Shown here piece after piece: positions 42,572 through 51,988 of a DNA stretch of 64,000 nt. The number at the start of each line of letters is the position of its first letter. The stretch's first letter is position 1. The notes beneath the pieces were generated by a model that saw nothing but the letters and a program-made list of their open reading frames with translations, was not told where the DNA came from and searched no databases. Made by a program: the position numbers and the translations under genes. Source of the stretch: Pedobacter metabolipauper (GTDB lineage Bacteria; Bacteroidota; Bacteroidia; Sphingobacteriales; Sphingobacteriaceae); contig NZ_SNYC01000005.1 in assembly GCF_004362715.1 (NCBI RefSeq), positions 970,513 through 1,034,512 of the forward strand. The letters run 5' to 3'.

Positions 42572-44524
42572 CTACCAACCCGGGTTTTCTACCAGCTTTG
42601 GATTTCTCCTGGTATCGTAATTACCGATGGGCCAGAAATAATCTCTCGGTGCAATAAACTTCATGCTCCAAACCACACGCTCCACATTATAGGTCTCCGT
42701 CGTCTTACCATAAATATTTAGTGCAGTAATGTCTTTATTAAATTCAGCGGCAGCAAGTTTCCACCTTCTCATATCCCAGAAGCGCTGTCCTTCAAAAACA
42801 AACTCGATCAGGCGTTCCCGTTGTATAATTTCTCTCAGACCATCCTGGGTCGTATACCTTGCAGGATTACTGGAGAAGTTTGTCCAGGACTCTACAACAC
42901 CTTTTAAACCTGCCCTTACCCTTACCCTATCCAAATAGTCAATGGCCAGACTGGAAGCCGGCTCTGCCTCATTGAGTGCTTCCGCATACATCAGGTACAG
43001 ATCAGCAAGGCGAATCTCCGGCCATGGATAACTTCTCCAGGAAGGTGCATTCGTACTGTTCGTTGTAGATTCCCAATGAACCAGTTTCTTGATAAAATAC
43101 CCGGTTTCATTCCAGTTCGTTACGTCTCCAAAACCACCCCTATTGGTATTTTTAGATTGAATATACATGGTATTCACATCACTGCTGGTTGCATTTCCAT
43201 CACGCATATACCAGATGCCCCCGTCAAATCCGAGGTCGGCATAAAACCGCGGTTCACGGTCAAAATTTAAACGGGCGGTCTGATAGGCAGGCTCTATATT
43301 GAAGCGTTCAGCCGTAGTAGCTGTTCTTATGGTCGTATAGTTAGAAAAATTCAGTGTTTTATCTTCTTCAATTGGAACACCGTTCTTAGTGTAGAACATC
43401 CTCGCAATACCGATCGGGGTAGACCATTTTCCCTGAAGCTGACCCCTGTTGGTATTGGCACCCCTGATCAATGGCGGCATACAGGCAAATTCATTGGCAA
43501 AATAACTGTTGGAAAGGCCCCATACCACTTCAGGGTTCCAGCGGTCCGTAACCGCATTCCGTATGTTTAACTGGGTCCTGGTTTCCGGACTCAGTCCATA
43601 AACATCATTTTTATATTCATAAAGTGCATTGCCGCTTTGTTCAGCAGCTTCTATAGCTGCTTTAGCAGCATCTCTCGCCTTAATCCATTTGGTGCCATCA
43701 TAAGTAGTATTGAACAGCAATACACCGTCTTTATCTTTAAAATTTGCATAGTCTGCATTTCCATTAAAAAGAGGACTAGCTGCAAGCAGCCATAATTTTG
43801 CTTTGATAGCCAGGGCAACAGGCTGCGTAATTCTTCCCAGCTGCGTATTCTCATCAACAATTCGTAACGGTAGTTTTGGAATGGCTTCATCCAGCAGACT
43901 GGAAATAAAATTAACACACTCATCAACCGGCATGCGTTTTTGCAAACTCTCTTCCGCAGCCAGATCCTCGTTGATAATGGGAATAGGGCCATACATCTGC
44001 AGCATATAATAATGATAATAGGCTTTTAAGAATTCCACTTCACCAATCCAGCGCGTACGTTCATCCAGGGTCAGATCCGGCACCTTATCCATATCCTTAA
44101 TATTTTCCAGGAAAATGTTACAGTGGCGGATACCCCTCCAAATTTTTAAATGATCATAGCGGGTATTGCCCGGAGTTCCTTTTCTCGCTCCTCCCCATTC
44201 ATCAAATAAAGGTGCATCTTTATTTTGCTGCCCTTTAGCAATCCGGTAGGCAGCATGCCAGTTAGACTGATCAGCTTCAGGCGGAATAATCTCAGCAGCC
44301 GTAAACATGCTCGCATTATACCAGTTATCCCCATTCTTTGGAAGAAAGGAATAACAGGTAAAAAGATACTTTTCTGCCTCATTGCGAAGCTTAAACGCAT
44401 TCTCTATGGTTGCCACATTGTCCGGAACAACATCCAGGTATTTCTTGCAGGACGTAACACCCACAATGAAAAGCAATAATACAGCAACTATATAATGTGT
44501 TTTTTTAAGGAAATAATTTTCCAT
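42572..44524 (-). CDS. SusD/RagB-like lipoprotein (PUL)
   Basis: A 650-residue SusD family protein with lipobox VGVTSCKKYLD (Cys26), the SusD_RagB fold and the typical late IQRERLIEFVFEGQRFWDMRRWK and C-terminal RNPKLVENPGW. It is longer than locus 1 SusD and shares little sequence with it. It captures glycan for the SusC encoded 16 bp upstream. Confidence 0.93.
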   Translation of the reverse strand: MENYFLKKTHYIVAVLLLFIVGVTSCKKYLDVVPDNVATIENAFKLRNEAEKYLFTCYSFLPKNGDNWYNASMFTAAEIIPPEADQSNWHAAYRIAKGQQNKDAPLFDEWGGARKGTPGNTRYDHLKIWRGIRHCNIFLENIKDMDKVPDLTLDERTRWIGEVEFLKAYYHYYMLQMYGPIPIINEDLAAEESLQKRMPVDECVNFISSLLDEAIPKLPLRIVDENTQLGRITQPVALAIKAKLWLLAASPLFNGNADYANFKDKDGVLLFNTTYDGTKWIKARDAAKAAIEAAEQSGNALYEYKNDVYGLSPETRTQLNIRNAVTDRWNPEVVWGLSNSYFANEFACMPPLIRGANTNRGQLQGKWSTPIGIARMFYTKNGVPIEEDKTLNFSNYTTIRTATTAERFNIEPAYQTARLNFDREPRFYADLGFDGGIWYMRDGNATSSDVNTMYIQSKNTNRGGFGDVTNWNETGYFIKKLVHWESTTNSTNAPSWRSYPWPEIRLADLYLMYAEALNEAEPASSLAIDYLDRVRVRAGLKGVVESWTNFSSNPARYTTQDGLREIIQRERLIEFVFEGQRFWDMRRWKLAAAEFNKDITALNIYGKTTETYNVERVVWSMKFIAPRDYFWPIGNYDTRRNPKLVENPGW

Positions 44525-44540
44525 ACTGACTAATTTTAAA

Positions 44541-47500
44541 TTATAAGTTCAAAGAAATACCTAAATTATAAACCGATTGAAGGGGGTAATTAAGTCCGTT
44601 ACCACCCATCTCCACATCCCACATCTTAAACTTACTTAAGACAAAAAGATTGATGGCAGAAAAGTAGATCCGGGCGCTCTTAATATGGATCTTCTCCAGG
44701 TTAGTAAAATTATATCCGAAGTCGACATTCTTTAACCGGATAAAACTTCCGTTACGCATCCACCAGGTAGACCGGTTGTTATTTGGGGCAACCCTCCAGG
44801 TACTCAGGCGTGGCCAGAATGCATACAGGTTCCGGTTATCTTCCGACCAGTGGTCGTCTGCAATCGCCTTCAGCAAACCGGTTTGATATCCGCCTTCCAG
44901 GTAGAAGGGCTGCATTGGCGTCGGATCAATAAAGAACGTGGAACGGGCAGATCCCTGGAAATAAAAGTTAAGATCAAACTTCTTAAACCGGATGGAAGAT
45001 CCAAAGCCATAAATGATCTCAGGCTGCGTAGGATACCCCAGGGCAACCTGATCATCTGTAGTCACTACACCATCGCCATTGATATCCCGGTACTTGATAT
45101 CTCCTGCCAATAAACCGTTATCGCCAAATTGGGTAGGCGAATTTGCAACATCAGCTTCATCTAAAAACAACCGCTCCGCAATGTATCCCCATTGTTGGCT
45201 AGCCGAATATCCCATACGGGATAAATAAGCAATGTTACCCGGATACTGCAGTTCGTCTGTTCGAAGAACCTTACTGGTGGCATACGTAAATGTTCCCCTG
45301 AATTCAGCACTCAGGTTCTTACTTAAATTTGTCCGGTAATTTGCAGATAGGTCTACCCCTTGTGATTTCAGTGAACCATAGTTGGACATCGGGGTGGCCA
45401 TCAGCCCGGATGCATTATCAATGTAAGTTACCGGTTGTAAGATCTGGGTTCGTTCCTGCTTAAATGCATCAACAATAAGGTCGAATGCGTTGAAAAGACT
45501 TAAGTCCATCCCCAGGTTCAGCTGTTTTGATTTTTCCCAGGTAATGGCATCATTCGCATACCTCGAAATGGAAACCCCATTTCTGTAATACGTTCCAATA
45601 CCGTCATTCCGTCCAAAAGAGGAACCAAAGCCGGCATCTTCCATATTTACGTTAGACATATACAAAAATCGTTCGTCTACGTTCCCGATCTGGTCATTTC
45701 CTACAACCCCGTACGTAGCCCTGAATTTTAAATTGGAGATCACATTTCTAAGCGGCTCAAAGAATTTCTCATTAGAAATACGGTATGCAATACCCCCTGA
45801 AGGGAAGAAACCAAACCGGTTCTTCTCAGAAAAGCGCTCCGAACCGTTATAACCAAAATTGAATTCGGCCAGGTAACGATCGTCATATCCGTAAGAGAAC
45901 CTGCCGGATAACCCATTGTTACGGTTTGGAAGTGAACGGATCAAAGATCCGGCATTGCCAGCTTCATAACTGGAGAAATAAGTAACCAGCATTCCGCCAA
46001 CAGAATGTTTCTCAAAGGCCTTGCTGTAGTTTACGGAAGCTTCCATCCAGAATCTGGAATCCACCAATTTATCCCCTTCTGTGTAGTTTAAGTATTCAGT
46101 TCCAACAGTCCCTACAGAAGTAGCTGAGCCATCATTCAACACATTGATGGCGTAAGAACCATCCGTAGGATCTATGGTAGAAGAATAGTAGAATGGATTG
46201 TAAAATCTATTTAATGCAATCCTGGAAGTTCTTCTGATATAAGACATTGCCCGCGCACTTAATCCCTCGGTAATGCCATTCAGATCCTGTTTAATTTCGA
46301 GCTGGGGATTCAGGTTCGATGTTTTGTAGGTTTGATAGCCCTTTACCATCTCTGCATAGGGATTAACAAACAACGTACTCGTTTCTGAAGCACCGGTATT
46401 TACGGTGCGCCCGCCGCCAAATAACGGATGCTCAATATATGGCAGTTTGGATTGCGGGTAAACCGCAGGGAACATCACAGGATTTGACCGCAACGCATTG
46501 TTAAAGGTTGTTGCCCCGCCACCTATAGGCCCATTGTAATCATCAAACTGTCCGTAGATCCGCAGTAATAAAACGGTAGACTTGGTTACATTCAGATCAA
46601 TGTTAGACCGTACGGCATAGTTATTCAGCTTGATGTTGCTGTTAAAATTATTGATGGGATCCACATTCAGCACCCCATTATCCAGGTTATATGTACCTGC
46701 TATATAATAACGGGCCTTATTGGTTCCGCCGCTAATGTTTAAATTGAAGCCCTGGTTAACGGTATAATCTTTTATTAACTGATCAACCCAATTGTTATTC
46801 GGGTACAGATATGGATCATCACCAGCCATGGTATGGTTAATCTTGTTTTGGTTGTATGGCGGGATACCAAGAGGCGTACGGGTTACAGAAGCCTCATTGG
46901 CCAATTGCATATAGGTGATGTTATCTGCCAGTTGAAAGTTCTTCGTATTACTGGAAACACGGTTCTCCCCCCTGAAGCTAAACCTTGCCGCACCTTCTTT
47001 ACCCAACCGGGTATTGATCAAAACAACGCCATTCGCCCCCCTTGCACCATAAATGGAACTGGCAGCAGCATCCTTAAGTACAGAAAAATCAGAAATATCA
47101 TCCGGCTGTAAACGGGCCATGTCTGTAGGCGTAGATTCTATCCCGTCGATTAAAATAAGCGGATCCCGTTTTCCGGTACCAAACGTAGAAAGACCACGGA
47201 TGTAAAAAGTAGAGTTGTCTGTCCCCAGCCCCGGTTCACCACTTTGCTGAAACGCAATAACCCCCGCAACCTTTCCGGCAAGGGCATTGGTTAAATTGGA
47301 AGAAGGAGTTCGCAGGTCCTTTAAATTGACAGAAGTAATGGCACTGACCATACTCGCTTTTCTCTGCTGTGCACCAAAACCCACGATGGCAACTTCTTCC
47401 AGCGACTCGTCATTGGCGATCAGTGTGACATTGATGACGTATATCCCGTCAGCATTGGGCCTGTAGGCTGCAACCGTAATGGTCATGGGTTTAAAACCAA

Positions 47501-47738
47501 CATTAGAAAACACCAGTTTTCCAGACAATGGTGCTTTAATCGTATAACGGCCGTCACCATCGGTTAATCCGCCAGTGTTAGTACCAAATACCTTTACACC
47601 TGCAGATGGAATACCTCCAATACTATCCCTTACCACTCCGCGAACGGTAACATCCGCCTGTGCAAATGTACTTTGTACGCTTGCCAGTAAGAAGCAAAAG
47701 ATGAAAACCTTAAAAATCGCCTTAATATTTTTCTTCAT
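44541..47738 (-). CDS. SusC/RagA TonB-dependent transporter (PUL)
   Basis: A 1065-residue transporter: signal peptide (to about 26), carboxypeptidase-regulatory-like domain (30-115), TonB box EEVAIVGFG, plug with DPLILIDGIES, barrel. No STN domain is seen, as expected for a SusC not under an anti-sigma factor. It begins the seven-gene operon that runs to PL11. The 559-bp region upstream holds its promoter and copy A of the PUL element. Confidence 0.93.
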   Translation of the reverse strand: MKKNIKAIFKVFIFCFLLASVQSTFAQADVTVRGVVRDSIGGIPSAGVKVFGTNTGGLTDGDGRYTIKAPLSGKLVFSNVGFKPMTITVAAYRPNADGIYVINVTLIANDESLEEVAIVGFGAQQRKASMVSAITSVNLKDLRTPSSNLTNALAGKVAGVIAFQQSGEPGLGTDNSTFYIRGLSTFGTGKRDPLILIDGIESTPTDMARLQPDDISDFSVLKDAAASSIYGARGANGVVLINTRLGKEGAARFSFRGENRVSSNTKNFQLADNITYMQLANEASVTRTPLGIPPYNQNKINHTMAGDDPYLYPNNNWVDQLIKDYTVNQGFNLNISGGTNKARYYIAGTYNLDNGVLNVDPINNFNSNIKLNNYAVRSNIDLNVTKSTVLLLRIYGQFDDYNGPIGGGATTFNNALRSNPVMFPAVYPQSKLPYIEHPLFGGGRTVNTGASETSTLFVNPYAEMVKGYQTYKTSNLNPQLEIKQDLNGITEGLSARAMSYIRRTSRIALNRFYNPFYYSSTIDPTDGSYAINVLNDGSATSVGTVGTEYLNYTEGDKLVDSRFWMEASVNYSKAFEKHSVGGMLVTYFSSYEAGNAGSLIRSLPNRNNGLSGRFSYGYDDRYLAEFNFGYNGSERFSEKNRFGFFPSGGIAYRISNEKFFEPLRNVISNLKFRATYGVVGNDQIGNVDERFLYMSNVNMEDAGFGSSFGRNDGIGTYYRNGVSISRYANDAITWEKSKQLNLGMDLSLFNAFDLIVDAFKQERTQILQPVTYIDNASGLMATPMSNYGSLKSQGVDLSANYRTNLSKNLSAEFRGTFTYATSKVLRTDELQYPGNIAYLSRMGYSASQQWGYIAERLFLDEADVANSPTQFGDNGLLAGDIKYRDINGDGVVTTDDQVALGYPTQPEIIYGFGSSIRFKKFDLNFYFQGSARSTFFIDPTPMQPFYLEGGYQTGLLKAIADDHWSEDNRNLYAFWPRLSTWRVAPNNNRSTWWMRNGSFIRLKNVDFGYNFTNLEKIHIKSARIYFSAINLFVLSKFKMWDVEMGGNGLNYPLQSVYNLGISLNL

Positions 47739-48297
47739 AGCTATCTTATTTATGGATACGTTGATGATGAGTTTGGTAAGCGGCCCTGTGGCGAAGCCTG
47801 AAATGACTGGAACGGAGTATTCCTGTATCCCCGGTCTTTAAATAGATGTGGTTCATATTTTGGTTTAAATTTGGTTCTCAATATAATAAATGTCTGACTA
47901 TAAGAAACATACACAAAAAAGGCATATTAAAAATAAGTCAGCAGGTTCCAGCAGCAGTTATAGGCCAGCCGGGATGCCGCATTGGCATTAAATTTCAAAA
48001 AATAGGGCAGGTAAATGCTTAAGGCTCGAAAATGGAATTATGGATTATGCTTTTGTTCATGTTTATAGTTGGTTTGGTTAGAAGATATTGTATTCGTTTA
48101 TAGCACAATTAAGAAAAAAACACTTTAATTAATCGTCTAAATGACGTTTATTAAAAGTATTCACTATTGCCTCAAATATATAGCCTAATCTTAACAAGAT
48201 ATAACCATATATTAACCTAAATAGTTAAAATGTAGTAAGAATTTAGCATAGCGGATGATAGCGAATACCGGCTGCAGAAATGGTTCTCAGAACGCAG
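47739..48297. other. 559-bp intergenic region upstream of the PUL SusC
   Basis: AT-rich, no gene seen. It holds copy A of the PUL element (48130-48152) and a TATATTTG box on the minus strand at 48173-48180 with no clear -33 partner. A long mRNA leader for SusC is possible. Confidence 0.45.
48130..48152 (-). promoter_or_regulatory. PUL 23-bp element, copy A
   Basis: On the minus strand it fits TAAACGTYA-N4-RAC followed by GATTA instead of ATTTA, 19 of 23 bases identical to copy B. It lies 391 bp upstream of SusC. Confidence 0.45.
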
Positions 48298-49632
48298 CTA
48301 TTTTAGGCTTACCGGTTTCCAGCTCAGAACCTGGATATCGGAAGGTTTGTTATTAGCCTTTCCCTCTCCATCAATCTGCACTACTTTCTGAATGAACAGA
48401 TCGAGTCTCTTTTTAGATTTCCAGAGTTCGGTATCGTAAGCAGGCTCCCATTCACCAAGGCTATCGCTGTTCAGGTCTGTAAACGTCCAGCTATTAATCG
48501 TGATGTTCTTATTTATCGCTACAGAAACCTTGTTTTGCCGTTCTTCATCCCTGAATATTAAGGCAGTACACCAGGCATTCTTCTCCTTCCAGGTCACAAT
48601 TTGCGGCCGTGATATGGGAATACGCTTTGTACCGGTACCGCTCAGGCTAAAGGGCGTTTTACGGAAGTTTAAATTTTGCACCTTCCATGCTGAACCTTCC
48701 TGGTAAACGACATGATATTGAGGAATATTGCTGTCTTTATCTCTCCAGTACCCGGCAATTACTGTTCTGCCGGATTTATCGGCGAACATTGACGTTTGGT
48801 TGATCAGTTCGCTGTTCTGTGGAATTCTGCATATATATTCAGCATTACCGGATCTTATAGGCAGTTCATACCGTTCGCCGTTTGATTTTTCCCAGCTAAC
48901 TCCGCCATCAAAAGATCGGGCGTAACACAGATCATGATTACTGGCAACATCCGGACGCTCGCGCCATACCCAGGATATATGTATCGTCCCTTTTTCATCA
49001 ATAGCCGTTTGCCAGTAAGCATTTCTTTCGCCAGCTCCGTCAATTAAATTATTTTGTACACGCTGCCAGGCATGCTGCCTAACTACATACCGGTTAATCA
49101 TCAAATTTCCGTTTCCAGATCCGCCGTCCCGGTAAAAGAACAGGAGATCACCATTTTTTAAACGGTAAAACTCGGGATAGGTTACTTTCTGTTCCAGCTC
49201 CCGCTCTCTTTCTCCTAACATATATTCCTTTTCACCTAAGACTAATGATCCGGGTTCAATTGCTCTGGCATAATTCAACGGATTATTATGCTGCCCCCAG
49301 GCTACATGAAGTACACCAGCTCCGTCAACTTGAATGCTAATGGATTTATGCGCATCCGCTGCATCGCCTTTATATTGGCTCCTGCGTACGGTCCACTGAT
49401 CACTATTGATGTTCCGGCAGGCCAAAACGACATATTGATCGGCATCGTAATATCCGGCATACTGTATTTTTTGATGCGTTGCTAATGCATTCTTTCTAAA
49501 GATCACCGTATTTATAGAATTATTCGACCAGCCATTATTTGCGATCGTACTTACTGATGGATTGCCCTGCCCGGCGGCAGAAAAACACAAGGCCATCAGG
49601 CAACTCATAAACATAAATTTCATCATCATCAT
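48298..49632 (-). CDS. BNR-4 repeat protein (GH145/PL24-25-like propeller)
   Basis: A 444-residue secreted protein. The start has four ATG codons in a row (49632, 49629, 49626, 49623); 49632 overlaps the DUF2264 stop as ATGA. After the signal peptide come Asp-box-like repeats (HISWVWRERPD, ARSFDGGVSWEKS) of the BNR_4 family, a seven-bladed propeller. Relatives include alpha-L-rhamnosidases of GH145 and ulvan lyases. The activity cannot be chosen by eye. Confidence 0.75.
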   Translation of the reverse strand: MMMMKFMFMSCLMALCFSAAGQGNPSVSTIANNGWSNNSINTVIFRKNALATHQKIQYAGYYDADQYVVLACRNINSDQWTVRRSQYKGDAADAHKSISIQVDGAGVLHVAWGQHNNPLNYARAIEPGSLVLGEKEYMLGERERELEQKVTYPEFYRLKNGDLLFFYRDGGSGNGNLMINRYVVRQHAWQRVQNNLIDGAGERNAYWQTAIDEKGTIHISWVWRERPDVASNHDLCYARSFDGGVSWEKSNGERYELPIRSGNAEYICRIPQNSELINQTSMFADKSGRTVIAGYWRDKDSNIPQYHVVYQEGSAWKVQNLNFRKTPFSLSGTGTKRIPISRPQIVTWKEKNAWCTALIFRDEERQNKVSVAINKNITINSWTFTDLNSDSLGEWEPAYDTELWKSKKRLDLFIQKVVQIDGEGKANNKPSDIQVLSWKPVSLK

Positions 49633-50873
49633 CTAAGGTCAGCACTGTGGTCATTCGGAAAATCTTCTCCGCTCCAAATCTTTTGGGCACTCCATTTTTG
49701 AGCCGGGTCTGACCAGAACGCATCAGTGGCAGAAAGCCCTAAAGGCAAAAAGATACTGGTGCAAAGGTATGGGCTGCCCTGGTTGTTATAAAAATCACCA
49801 ATATTGGGCTGAGACCCATAAAGTCCGAGGCTAAGCCATCCATTCTGATACGTAGTTGGGCTTTCTAATGTTTTTTTAAGTACCGCAGTCAGGGCACAGC
49901 GAACCTGTGCAGCAGAAAGTTCTTTGGGTAGTGAATTACGTAGTGCCATATCAGCAAGGTGATGAAAAGCAGCTCCGCGATAGATCAGCGATCTTCCCGT
50001 AGCCGGATAAGTTCCATCCGTATTGATCAATCGTTCCTGGATAACTGCAAAACGTGCATTGCGTTTCCGGATCTTTTCAAACATGGATGAATATCCATTG
50101 GTCTTCTTTCCAATTACATCAGACAATGCAGCCAGATACGGATGGATCACAAAGCTGTTGTAATAGTCAAAAGCATACGATTGTCCGTCTTTATACATTC
50201 CATCACCTACATACCATTGTTCCATTTGCTGCAACGCAAAATCTACCCGCATAGCATCCCAATCATATCCATATTTAGCCAAAAAAGCCTCATTAACTGC
50301 AGAGAAAAGGAGCCAGTTGGAAAATACGGGCTTAAATTTACGGGTCATCCGAATGGAACCTGCCAATCGTTCCTTCTCTCTCTTAGCCAGGTTCTCCCAA
50401 ATCCATGGTGCCCGGATCAGCCCTAAAGCGAGGAAAGAGGCATCCACCAATTGCTGACCTCCGGTATCAAAACGCATGAAATCTTTTGCATTAGAATCCA
50501 GCGCATGTTCCAACCCCATTAAGATCCATTGTCTGTATTGCCTGCGCAGTGCAACCTCTTCCGCATCTCCATCTTCAAGCTGTAACCAGGGGGCAATACC
50601 AGAAACTACCCTGCCCAAAACTTCCAGGTACTGGACTTCGATCCGCTGTGCCTTATTGTCCACATGAATGGAGGTTACCTTTGGCATATTGATCCGCAAA
50701 CTATCATTGGCCAGGTTGTACAAAACAGGTTTCACCATTTTATCCATTTCCTTTAACCAGAACTTGCGGTCGCTGATCACGGGTACTGTTCCTTTAGCTT
50801 TCTTCCCCTGAGAAAAAAGAGTTCCGCTCTGGATCAGAAGGAGCACTACAAATAACAGTCTAAAACCGCTCAT
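49629..50873 (-). CDS. DUF2264 (GH154-like) enzyme
   Basis: A 414-residue secreted protein with an (alpha/alpha)6-type fold: DTGGQQLVDASFLALGLIRAP, then WYVGDGMYKDGQSYAFDYYNSFVIHPYL. DUF2264 includes GH154 beta-glucuronidases, which fits a role in removing uronic acids. Its ATG overlaps the GH105 stop (50870-50873). The assignment to an active enzyme is by family. Confidence 0.8.
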   Translation of the reverse strand: MSGFRLLFVVLLLIQSGTLFSQGKKAKGTVPVISDRKFWLKEMDKMVKPVLYNLANDSLRINMPKVTSIHVDNKAQRIEVQYLEVLGRVVSGIAPWLQLEDGDAEEVALRRQYRQWILMGLEHALDSNAKDFMRFDTGGQQLVDASFLALGLIRAPWIWENLAKREKERLAGSIRMTRKFKPVFSNWLLFSAVNEAFLAKYGYDWDAMRVDFALQQMEQWYVGDGMYKDGQSYAFDYYNSFVIHPYLAALSDVIGKKTNGYSSMFEKIRKRNARFAVIQERLINTDGTYPATGRSLIYRGAAFHHLADMALRNSLPKELSAAQVRCALTAVLKKTLESPTTYQNGWLSLGLYGSQPNIGDFYNNQGSPYLCTSIFLPLGLSATDAFWSDPAQKWSAQKIWSGEDFPNDHSADLR

Positions 50874-51985
50874 TTTTCAACTTTATCTAAAAATCTATAC
50901 AGCTCGCAACCGGCAAGCAAAAATGCCCCAACACCAAAATTGGATGTAGAACTTGCATTTACTACCTGACCAGGAATTGCCTTTTCTCCAATCGGTTGTA
51001 CATACCCAACCTTTCCATCGGATTGCAGCGCCATTTCAGAAAGGTATTTCCAGGCGTTCAATGCTGCAGGAAGATACGCTTTTTTACTCAATACACCATT
51101 GTTAATGCCCCACAACAATCCATAAGTAAAAAATGCAGTGCCGCTGGTTTCTGGTCCTGGTGCATGATCTTTATCCAGCATGCTGCGGGTCCAGTATCCT
51201 TCCTCCTGCTGGCATTTCACCAATGCCCTTGCCATACCTTTATACCGGGCAATGTATAATTTGCGGTATGGATCATCTGCAGGCAGGTCCTTAAGCACCT
51301 TGGCCAAACCGGCAAATACCCAACCATCACCCCTGGCCCAAAAATCTTTTTTGCCGTTCACACTTTTATGCATGGGATAAACATACTTGGCATCCCGGTA
51401 ATATAAGCCGGCTTGTTTGTCGTACATGATGCGGTTTGCATAAGCAAAATATTCATGGAGCTTATCCAGGTAAAGCCGGTTTCCAGTCACCCGATACAAT
51501 TTAGTCATCACCGGCATCACCATATACAAACCATCTGCCCACCACCAGTAGTCACTTGCAGCAGTACTCATTTGATACGCCATAACTTCTATGGCCCTTT
51601 CTATTTTGTAGCTTTCAGGATGAAGATTGTAAAGATCAATATAGGTCTGAAAACAAATCTGCCAATCGCCAAAAAGCACATGATCGTCCGTTTCACCATA
51701 TTTATATTTCCAGGCTTGCTTATCCTTAGACTTAGCACCCATCCACTGGTTGTGAATGGCCCATGCCTCTGAATACTTCCTGTAGCTTTCATTTCCGGTA
51801 ATGGCAAAAGCTTCCATATTTCCGGTATGGTAGGCAGCCTCATCCCAGAAAGCCCTTACTTCCGGTTTATTTTTCTGCTGCCAATAACCGTTTGCTTTGT
51901 CAATCAGCTTTAAAACGGATGTCTTATCCTGCGCGGAAACCTGCAGCATGGTAACAGCCAATAAAAGAACAAATATCCTTTTCAT
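50870..51985 (-). CDS. GH105 unsaturated rhamnogalacturonyl hydrolase
   Basis: A 371-residue secreted GH105 enzyme with the (alpha/alpha)6 barrel. YWWWADGLYMVMP and KDFWARGDGWVFAGLAKVL carry the catalytic Asp residues. It hydrates and removes the unsaturated uronic acid that PL11 or other lyases leave at the non-reducing end. It starts 3 bp after the GH43-GH43 stop, so they are co-transcribed. Confidence 0.9.
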   Translation of the reverse strand: MKRIFVLLLAVTMLQVSAQDKTSVLKLIDKANGYWQQKNKPEVRAFWDEAAYHTGNMEAFAITGNESYRKYSEAWAIHNQWMGAKSKDKQAWKYKYGETDDHVLFGDWQICFQTYIDLYNLHPESYKIERAIEVMAYQMSTAASDYWWWADGLYMVMPVMTKLYRVTGNRLYLDKLHEYFAYANRIMYDKQAGLYYRDAKYVYPMHKSVNGKKDFWARGDGWVFAGLAKVLKDLPADDPYRKLYIARYKGMARALVKCQQEEGYWTRSMLDKDHAPGPETSGTAFFTYGLLWGINNGVLSKKAYLPAALNAWKYLSEMALQSDGKVGYVQPIGEKAIPGQVVNASSTSNFGVGAFLLAGCELYRFLDKVEK

Positions 51986-51988
51986 CGT